From an uncultured Steroidobacter sp. (GTDB taxonomy: Bacteria > Pseudomonadota > Gammaproteobacteria > Steroidobacterales > Steroidobacteraceae), in assembly GCA_946478975.1 (NCBI GenBank), contig CAMLEO010000071.1, positions 1 to 26,731 on the forward strand: a stretch of 26,731 nucleotides of DNA, in the 5' to 3' direction. Below the pieces are notes generated by a model, which was not told the origin of the DNA, did not search any database, and saw only the letters and a list, made by a program, of their open reading frames with translations. Made by a program: the position numbers and the translations under genes. Below are positions 21,430-26,731 of the stretch, piece after piece (within the stretch, counting starts at the first letter, position 1; every line of letters begins with the position of its first letter).

Positions 21430-21962
21430 CCGAAACGATCGAATGGCGTGAAGAAGCAATTGCACGCCATCACGACCGCACTGGGTTCGATTGCGGATCT
21501 TCCGAACTGAACGATTATTTTCGCAAGTACGCTCGGCAAAACCACGAAACTGGCGGAGCCAAGAGTTTCGTGGCCGTGTCGCCAGACGAGCGGACCCGAG
21601 TGTTAGGCTTCTACTCGATCAGTCCGGGTGCCGTTGAGTTCGCCCGTGTGCCTGCTCGCCTCACCAAGAAACTCGGTCGCTATGAAGTACCCGTCTTTCG
21701 GCTGGGGCGCCTTGGGGTCAGCCGTTCCGTTCAAGGACAAGGATTGGGGGCGGAACTGCTGCTGGCAGCGGGAGTCCGGGCCTTGGCCGTTGCGTCTCAA
21801 ATTGGCGGCGTCGCGCTTGCAATCGACGCCAAGGATGAGCGCGCCGCAGCGTGGTACGAGCGTTTCGGCGCTGCGCGTCTCCTGGATGATCCTCTCAAAC
21901 TGATCTTGCCGCTCACAATAATTGCAGATGCAGTCGCAGCCGTCGAAACGAAGCGACGTTAG
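21426..21962 (+). CDS. GNAT-family acetyltransferase toxin (TacT/AtaT type)
   Basis: Translation starts at GTG 21426, overlapping the antitoxin stop (GTGA). The 178-residue protein shows the toxin-type opening FDCGSSELNDYFRKYA (21-36), the motif A acetyl-CoA loop QGQGLG (103-108) after FRLGRLGVSRS, a KDERAAAWYERFGA segment with the conserved Tyr144, and a DPLKLILPL end. TacT/AtaT toxins acetylate the amino group of aminoacyl-tRNA and stop translation; the exact tRNA target cannot be read from sequence. All core residues look intact, so the toxin is probably active and the antitoxin required. It ends 15 nt before the convergent DeoR gene. Confidence 0.88.
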   Translation: MTETIEWREEAIARHHDRTGFDCGSSELNDYFRKYARQNHETGGAKSFVAVSPDERTRVLGFYSISPGAVEFARVPARLTKKLGRYEVPVFRLGRLGVSRSVQGQGLGAELLLAAGVRALAVASQIGGVALAIDAKDERAAAWYERFGAARLLDDPLKLILPLTIIADAVAAVETKRR

Positions 21963-21977
21963 GCGTGTCCGTCCGCC

Positions 21978-22784
21978 CTACACCAACCGCACCTCCACCC
22001 CCTTCGCCCGAATCGCCTCGACGCAGCCGGCGTCGGCGCGTTGGTCGGTGATCAAAATATCAACCTGATCTACGGGCGCGATCACCGAGAGATTCCGGCG
22101 CAAGAGCTTGGAGGAGTCGGTGACTGCGACGACCTGCCGGGCGATGCGGATCATTTGCGCATTCAATTGAGCTTCGAGCGGATAGGGCGTCATCAGGCCG
22201 ATCTCCGGATCGAGGCTGTCGACGCCGAGAAATAAAACATCGGCTTGCAGCGTGCTCAGGGCCTGCTCGGCCTGCGGGCCGGAGAGCGACCAGGACTTCT
22301 GGCGCAGGATGCCGCCGGGCATGATGACGTTGACGTGCGGGGAATTCGCCAGCAGCGCGGCGATATTCAGCGCGTTGGTGATAACGTTGATGGACGGAAG
22401 TTTCAGCGTGCGCAGTTGCTTGGCGATTTCAGCCGTCGTCGTGCCCGAATCGAGAATGATAGTTTCGCCGCCGCGGATCAGTTCGAGCGCGGCGGTGGCG
22501 ATGCGAACTTTCTCGGCGCGGTTCAATGTTTGTTTGACGTCGATCGGCAGTTCATCGGTATCACTGCGAGGCAGCGCGCCGCCATGAGTTCGCACCACTG
22601 CGCCCATGTGTTCGAGCGCCGCGAGGTCGGTGCGAATCGTCACAGCAGATACGCCAAACCGCTCCGCCAGCTCCGCGACGGAGCCTTGTGTGTTTTGCTG
22701 GATGAGAGCGCGAATCTGTCGTCGCCGCTCCGGCATCGCGAGGCCGGCCCCCTGGCCTTCGAGTGCATTCTTAGGTTTAGCCAT
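21978..22784 (-). CDS. DeoR/GlpR-family transcriptional repressor
   Basis: The frame is open to 23159, but ATG 22784 has a GGGGG site four nt upstream and gives 268 residues, the usual DeoR size (ATG 22802 is the alternative). A winged helix-turn-helix lies at about 20-70: RRRQIRALIQQ, SVAELAERFGVSAVTIRTDLAAL, and the wing GAVVRTHGGAL. The DeoR sugar-phosphate sensor follows (ETIILDSGTTTAEIAKQL, NVITNALNIAALL, VDSLDPEIGLMTP, VAVTDSSKL). It probably represses its own gene and the divergent TonB receptor/GH27 operon by binding the CTTTCG-type sites between them, and is released by a phosphorylated sugar such as a galactose derivative. Confidence 0.9.
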   Translation of the reverse strand: MAKPKNALEGQGAGLAMPERRRQIRALIQQNTQGSVAELAERFGVSAVTIRTDLAALEHMGAVVRTHGGALPRSDTDELPIDVKQTLNRAEKVRIATAALELIRGGETIILDSGTTTAEIAKQLRTLKLPSINVITNALNIAALLANSPHVNVIMPGGILRQKSWSLSGPQAEQALSTLQADVLFLGVDSLDPEIGLMTPYPLEAQLNAQMIRIARQVVAVTDSSKLLRRNLSVIAPVDQVDILITDQRADAGCVEAIRAKGVEVRLV

Positions 22785-22807
22785 GACCCCCGTCAGCTCC
22801 ATTGCTA

Positions 22808-22895
22808 CTTTCGCTTGAATCATAAACGAAAGCATCGCCGCTGATAACCCATAAACGAAAGTAAACGAAAGTTTCTTGTACTTTCGAATCTTTCG
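22808..22895. promoter_or_regulatory. Array of six CTTTCG-type DeoR operator half-sites
   Basis: Three copies of TAAACGAAAG (22823-22832, 22852-22861, 22862-22871; CTTTCGTTTA on the other strand) and three of CTTTCG (22808-22813, 22881-22886, 22890-22895) fill the gap between the divergent DeoR and TonB-receptor genes. CTTTCGTTT repeats are the known binding words of DeoR-family repressors such as AgaR and GlpR. Two adjacent TAAACGAAAG copies are 10 bp apart, and the last two CTTTCG copies lie in the receptor promoter spacer. Confidence 0.75.
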
Positions 22896-22904
22896 ACTTA
22901 GGAT
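22876..22904 (+). promoter_or_regulatory. Likely promoter of the TonB receptor/GH27 operon
   Basis: TTGTAC (22876-22881) and TAGGAT (22899-22904) are separated by 17 nt, and the spacer contains two CTTTCG half-sites. A start near 22911 lies after the in-frame ATGs at 22876 and 22903, which supports the GTG at 22948 as the true receptor start. Confidence 0.55.
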
Positions 22905-22947
22905 GACTCCCGCGGGTCGATTTGAGCCAACTCGTGGGGATTCTCTC

Positions 22948-25731
22948 GTGACGCATACATATAAGAGAGTTTGCGCAGCCATTCTTGGATTGCCGCTCGG
23001 CGCGGCGCTGGCGCAGGAGCAGCCCAGCGAGGCGCTGGAAGAGGTCGTGGTCAGCGGCACGCGAGCGGCGCTGATCGAATCGCTGGATCGCAAGCGCGAT
23101 TCCCAAGTGGTGCAGGACTCGATCGTGGCCGAGGATCTCGGCCGCTTTCCCGACGACAACGTCGCCGATTCGCTTTCTCACATCACGGGCATCACGCTGC
23201 AACGTACGCGCGGCGGTGAAGGCCAGTATGTGAACGTGCGCGGCCTGGGCCCCAACTTCAGCATCGTCACATTGAACGGCCGCATCCTCGCCACCGACGG
23301 CGACGGGCGCGAGTTTGCGTTCGACGTGCTGCCCTCGGAAATCATCGCCGGCGCCGATGTTTATAAATCGGCCAGTGCCGTGAACCTGGAAGGCAGCATT
23401 GGCGGCGCGATCAATCTCACGTCACCGCGGCCGCTGGATCGCGTCGGCACGCACAGCTCCGTGACGTTCGAAGGCGACTACAACGATCTGTCGGAGAACA
23501 CTGGCTACAAAACGAGCGGCGTGTACAGCACGACGTTCGCCGAAGACACGATGGGCGTGATGCTCACTGCCGTGTATCAAGACTCGGAAGTGCGCTCGGA
23601 TGCCGTACATGAATTCAACATTACGCCCGACCAGCCTGGCTCGTTCGACGCCAACGGCGATGGCGTCATCTCTGCAGATGAAAGCGACCTGATGGCGTTG
23701 TGCTGTACCAGTTTCGGCGCACGCATTCAGCAGAAGAAACGCACCGGCGTGACCGGCGTGTGGCAATGGCAGGCGACCGACGCGTTCAAGATGACCGTCG
23801 ACGGCATGTTCACGCGACTGAATGCGCCGACGGTCGGATATCACCAGTCGTACTACGTCGAAGATTCCATCCTCGATGCAGACGCGGGCACGCACCGCTG
23901 GAGCAATGTGAGCATCCGCGACCATTGGGTCACGGGCATGACGATCTCGGAGCTGATCCCGGAAGTCTCCACCATCACCGAGCACCGCGTGGTCGATACG
24001 ACGCAGTTCGGCTGGAACGGTGTGTGGCAGGCCAACGATCGCCTGAAGCTCACCTTCGATGCGTATCGTTCCAAATCCGATCGCGACTCGGGCGGTAAGG
24101 ATACGTGGGTGGTCTCGGGCATCGCCGGCCATCACACCGGCCGCGTGGACATGAACAACAACGGCATGCCGAATCTCAGCGTCACGCTCGAAGACGGCCG
24201 CGATCTCGCCACAGCATTGCAGAACGGCCAGCTCGGCAACGCCGATTACGGCCTGCATTACGTCGGCCAGTCCGGCACCGACGTGACGGATGAAGTCACC
24301 GGGTTTACTGCCGGCGGCGATCTGGACTTCAACATCGGCGTCTTCAAGTCCTTGCAGTTCGGCGCCGCGAGCACCGAGCGCAGCAAGGTGCGCAAGACGA
24401 TCGAGAACGACACGAACGGCGGCTCGTGCCAGTACTGCAATATGTATGGTGTGACCTTCGCGAGCCTCGGCGCCAACGTTGCGCACACGCTGTCGCTGCC
24501 GAATTTCATGCGCAACGCAGGCGGCCGCTATCCGACGCGCTTCATGTCGTTCGATGTGAACAATTATCTCAATGCGCTGCGCGCGCTCGATGGCCAGCCC
24601 ATTCTCGATGAGAACGGTCAGCCGACGGGCGAGGTCTACGACGCCTCGCGCACGGCGCCGGCCTTCAATCCGGTGCAGTCGTACGATGTGGACGAAATGA
24701 CGATCGCGCTGTATCTCAGCGCGAACCTGGAAGCCGATCGCTGGTTCGGCAACGTCGGCGTGCGCTGGGTGTCTACCGACACGACGGCGAAGACCGCCAT
24801 CAACAGCATCGTGTTCATCGACGACCCGACGCCCGAGATTCCCACTTCCAGTCCCGATGTGACTTACAGCGCGGCCCAGCCACTGAAGCAGAAGGGCAGC
24901 TACGACAAGCTGCTGCCGTCCATCAACTTCGGCTACTGGATTCACGATCGGCTGCTGTTGCGAGCGGCGGTGGCGAAAGTGATGGCGCGGCCCTCGTTGA
25001 ATCAGCTGGCGCCCACGCGCACTGACAACACGATCGATCGCACGTTCCTCGTGACCTACGACGGCAGCGCCGACCTCAAGCCGGTGGAAGCGGATCAGGC
25101 GGATCTTTCGATCGAATGGTACTTCGATGCGAAGTCGGCGTTGAACGCGGCGGTGTTCTGGAAAGACATCAGCGGCTTCATCACTCAACAGCTGCAAGAG
25201 AACGTCGACATCGGCGTCGTCGGCAGCATCGGCGGCGCCGCGCCTGCGCCCGTGCTCTACGATGTGAGCCGACCGATCAACGGCGACAAAGCGAAAGTGC
25301 TCGGCGCCGAACTGGGCGTACAACATTTCTTCGAGAACGGCTTCGGCGTCCGCGCGAACTACACATACACCGACACCAAGGCGTATGTGGGCGGAGTGAA
25401 GGTCGGGCAGCTCGAAGGCGTCTCCGAGTCCGCCTATTCGGTCGCGGTGCTGTTCGAAAACGATCGCTGGGACGCGCAGCTCGCTGCCGACTACAGTGGC
25501 AAGTACACCGAAATCACGGACGCCGTTGGCGGCCTGTCGAAGACTGCCGACCCGATCACTTGGGTCACCGCGTCGGTCGCTTACAAGATCAACGACATGA
25601 TTTCTGTGTCCCTGGAAGGGCGCAACCTGCTGGATGAATATTATCTGGCGCACCTGGGCCGGGCCGACATGCTCGCCGGCTTCGAAACCTGGGGTCGATC
25701 CTACCTGCTCGGCGCAACGGCGAAGTTTTGA
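22948..25731 (+). CDS. TonB-dependent receptor with EF-hand-like loop (galactoside uptake)
   Basis: The GTG at 22948 (GGGGA seven nt upstream, and after the predicted promoter) starts a 927-residue protein with a signal peptide ending near AALAQ. The TonB-box-like EEVVVSGTR follows, then the plug signature (LGRFPDDNVADSLSHITGI, VNVRGLGPNFSIVTLNGR, LPSEIIAGADVYKSASA, GGAINL), and the barrel ends in Ala-Lys-Phe as in most outer-membrane proteins. This is the large receptor type of Caulobacter, Xanthomonas and relatives. Residues 234-245 (DANGDGVISADE) form a perfect 12-residue EF-hand loop, followed by a Cys-Cys pair at 252-253. Its neighbours, a DeoR repressor and a GH27 enzyme, suggest alpha-galactosides as cargo. 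Confidence 0.92.
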   Translation: MTHTYKRVCAAILGLPLGAALAQEQPSEALEEVVVSGTRAALIESLDRKRDSQVVQDSIVAEDLGRFPDDNVADSLSHITGITLQRTRGGEGQYVNVRGLGPNFSIVTLNGRILATDGDGREFAFDVLPSEIIAGADVYKSASAVNLEGSIGGAINLTSPRPLDRVGTHSSVTFEGDYNDLSENTGYKTSGVYSTTFAEDTMGVMLTAVYQDSEVRSDAVHEFNITPDQPGSFDANGDGVISADESDLMALCCTSFGARIQQKKRTGVTGVWQWQATDAFKMTVDGMFTRLNAPTVGYHQSYYVEDSILDADAGTHRWSNVSIRDHWVTGMTISELIPEVSTITEHRVVDTTQFGWNGVWQANDRLKLTFDAYRSKSDRDSGGKDTWVVSGIAGHHTGRVDMNNNGMPNLSVTLEDGRDLATALQNGQLGNADYGLHYVGQSGTDVTDEVTGFTAGGDLDFNIGVFKSLQFGAASTERSKVRKTIENDTNGGSCQYCNMYGVTFASLGANVAHTLSLPNFMRNAGGRYPTRFMSFDVNNYLNALRALDGQPILDENGQPTGEVYDASRTAPAFNPVQSYDVDEMTIALYLSANLEADRWFGNVGVRWVSTDTTAKTAINSIVFIDDPTPEIPTSSPDVTYSAAQPLKQKGSYDKLLPSINFGYWIHDRLLLRAAVAKVMARPSLNQLAPTRTDNTIDRTFLVTYDGSADLKPVEADQADLSIEWYFDAKSALNAAVFWKDISGFITQQLQENVDIGVVGSIGGAAPAPVLYDVSRPINGDKAKVLGAELGVQHFFENGFGVRANYTYTDTKAYVGGVKVGQLEGVSESAYSVAVLFENDRWDAQLAADYSGKYTEITDAVGGLSKTADPITWVTASVAYKINDMISVSLEGRNLLDEYYLAHLGRADMLAGFETWGRSYLLGATAKF

Positions 25732-25754
25732 TCGCGCGGAATGAAGGAGCCACT

Positions 25755-26731
25755 GTGACGCTGATGAGAACAATCACATTGTCGATCGCGCTGGCAGCGG
25801 CGTGGTCGATGTCGGTCGCGGCGCCTACTGCCGCGCCGGCGCCGAAGAGCAACGGCCTGGCGCTGACGCCGCCCATCGGCTGGAGCAGCTGGAATAACTT
25901 CGGCGAAGACATCAGCGAGCAGCTGGTCGTCGAGTCCATCGATGCGATGATCGCGAACGGCATGCGCGATGCGGGTTACGTTTTCGTCAACCTGGACGAC
26001 GGCTGGCAGCGCTACAAAGGCAAGCGCAGCGAGCATCCGTTGGAAGTCGATCCCAAGAAGTTTCCTCACGGCATTGCCTGGCTCGCCAACTACGCGCATG
26101 AGCGCGGCATGAAGCTCGGCATCTATTCCGGACCGGGGCAATCGACCTGCGCCGGCTACACCGGCAGCGAAGGCCACGAACGTGAAGATGCGAAGATGTT
26201 CGCGAGCTGGGGCATCGATCATTTGAAGTACGACAGCTGCTGCTCACATCGCGACGCGCCCAAGACCGAGCTGCAACGGATCTTCAAAACCATGTCTGAC
26301 GCCTTGATGGCGCAGCAGCGCGGCATCGTGCTGCACGCGTGTCATTGCGGCTGGGGGGACATTTGGGAATGGGCCGCGGCGCTCGGCATCAATCACTGGC
26401 GCATCGGCCAGGATATTTCCGATGACTTCAACTATCCCGGCAATCGCGAGAAATATTACTTCGACGTGCTCGATCAGCTCGATCGCGGCGTCGGCCTGGA
26501 GCGTTACGCCGGGCCCGGGCACTGGAACGATTACGACATGCTCATCGTCGGCTTGAACGGCAAGAGCAAACAGCTGGTCGGCACCGGCGCGTCCAACATC
26601 GAATATCGCACTCACTTCAGCCTGTGGGCGATGGTGTCCTCGCCGATGCTGGTCGGCGCCGACGTGCGCAAGCTCGATGCGTACTCGCTCGAAACGCTGA
26701 CCAACAAAGAGGTCATCGCGTTGAACCAGGA
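25755..26731 (+). CDS. GH27 alpha-galactosidase, exported (3' end outside window)
   Basis: The GTG at 25755 is five nt after AAGGAG and starts a signal peptide (cleavage near VAAP, residue 23); ATG 25764 is less well spaced. The GH27 barrel opens with TPPIGWSSWNNFG and YVFVNLDDGW. The nucleophile Asp160 (LKYDSC) and acid/base Asp220 (WRIGQDI) are both present, and GPGHWNDYDMLIVG and SSPMLVGADVR are further family blocks. About 325 residues are inside the window; the family normally continues for one beta-sandwich domain more. It lies 23 nt after the TonB receptor in the same operon, and would release galactose from galactomannan, raffinose-type sugars or glycan side chains in the periplasm. 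Confidence 0.92.
   Translation, partial: MTLMRTITLSIALAAAWSMSVAAPTAAPAPKSNGLALTPPIGWSSWNNFGEDISEQLVVESIDAMIANGMRDAGYVFVNLDDGWQRYKGKRSEHPLEVDPKKFPHGIAWLANYAHERGMKLGIYSGPGQSTCAGYTGSEGHEREDAKMFASWGIDHLKYDSCCSHRDAPKTELQRIFKTMSDALMAQQRGIVLHACHCGWGDIWEWAAALGINHWRIGQDISDDFNYPGNREKYYFDVLDQLDRGVGLERYAGPGHWNDYDMLIVGLNGKSKQLVGTGASNIEYRTHFSLWAMVSSPMLVGADVRKLDAYSLETLTNKEVIALNQ

Noticed and set aside
21963..21977. Bidirectional terminator between the GNAT toxin and DeoR genes
   Set aside because: The 15-nt gap has no inverted repeat or T-run.
23422..25773. 783-codon open frame on the minus strand opposite the second TonB receptor
   Set aside because: It mirrors the receptor, has the His/Arg/Val-rich composition of antisense frames in GC-rich genes, and shows no recognisable domain.
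1..26731. CRISPR arrays, rRNA, tRNA, insertion sequences
   Set aside because: No regularly spaced repeats, no transposase or integrase and no RNA gene signature were seen by eye on either strand. A dedicated tRNA and Rfam scan would be the decisive check.

Overview
The window looks like chromosomal DNA of a GC-rich, plant-glycan-degrading Gram-negative bacterium. Two TonB-dependent receptors, exported glycoside hydrolases, a PEP-CTERM protein and the protein styles point to a gammaproteobacterium of the Steroidobacter/Xanthomonadales type. This placement is an inference from family content; no rRNA or tRNA gene is visible.

Region 1 (1-8722, + strand) is one tight gene run: the end of an MFS sugar transporter, a RhaM-like L-fucose/L-rhamnose mutarotase, an FAH-family 2,4-diketo-3-deoxy-L-fuconate hydrolase-like enzyme, a DUF4432 sugar-epimerase-fold protein, an SDR dehydrogenase, a class III CoA-transferase, a solute-binding-protein-like protein without signal peptide, an enoyl-CoA hydratase, and an exported beta-helix protein resembling GH141 fucosidases. 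Gaps are 0-34 nt, with one ATGA overlap. The first enzymes fit non-phosphorylative L-fucose catabolism. The CoA-transferase/SBP-like/crotonase trio is not part of the known route and is the main metabolic puzzle.

Region 2 (8725-15839) holds a minus-strand TonB receptor plus GH43 pair (ATGA overlap), a divergent Tat-exported Gfo/Idh/MocA protein, and a PEP-CTERM protein. The GH43 gene ends 2 nt from the end of the fucose run, so the two operons collide.

Region 3 (15840-18823) is a set of small, mostly uncharacterised genes: a COG2521-like methyltransferase, a WYL-like protein, a 93-residue conserved hypothetical, an orphan nitrate-reductase-associated protein and a six-helix membrane protein.

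Region 4 (18824-21962) is a lower-GC accessory island. It has a structured, almost gene-free leader with a possible 28-codon ORF, a translationally coupled DUF262 plus HEPN ribonuclease pair (probable defence module), and a DUF1778/GNAT toxin-antitoxin operon whose promoter spacer contains a 15-bp palindrome.

Region 5 (21978-26731) is a galactoside locus: a DeoR/GlpR repressor, an array of CTTTCG(TTT) half-sites, a divergent TonB receptor carrying an EF-hand-like loop, and a GH27 alpha-galactosidase cut by the window edge.

The best candidates for undescribed biology are the DUF262-HEPN pair with its leader, and the CoA-transferase/cytoplasmic SBP-like/crotonase module inside a fucose operon.
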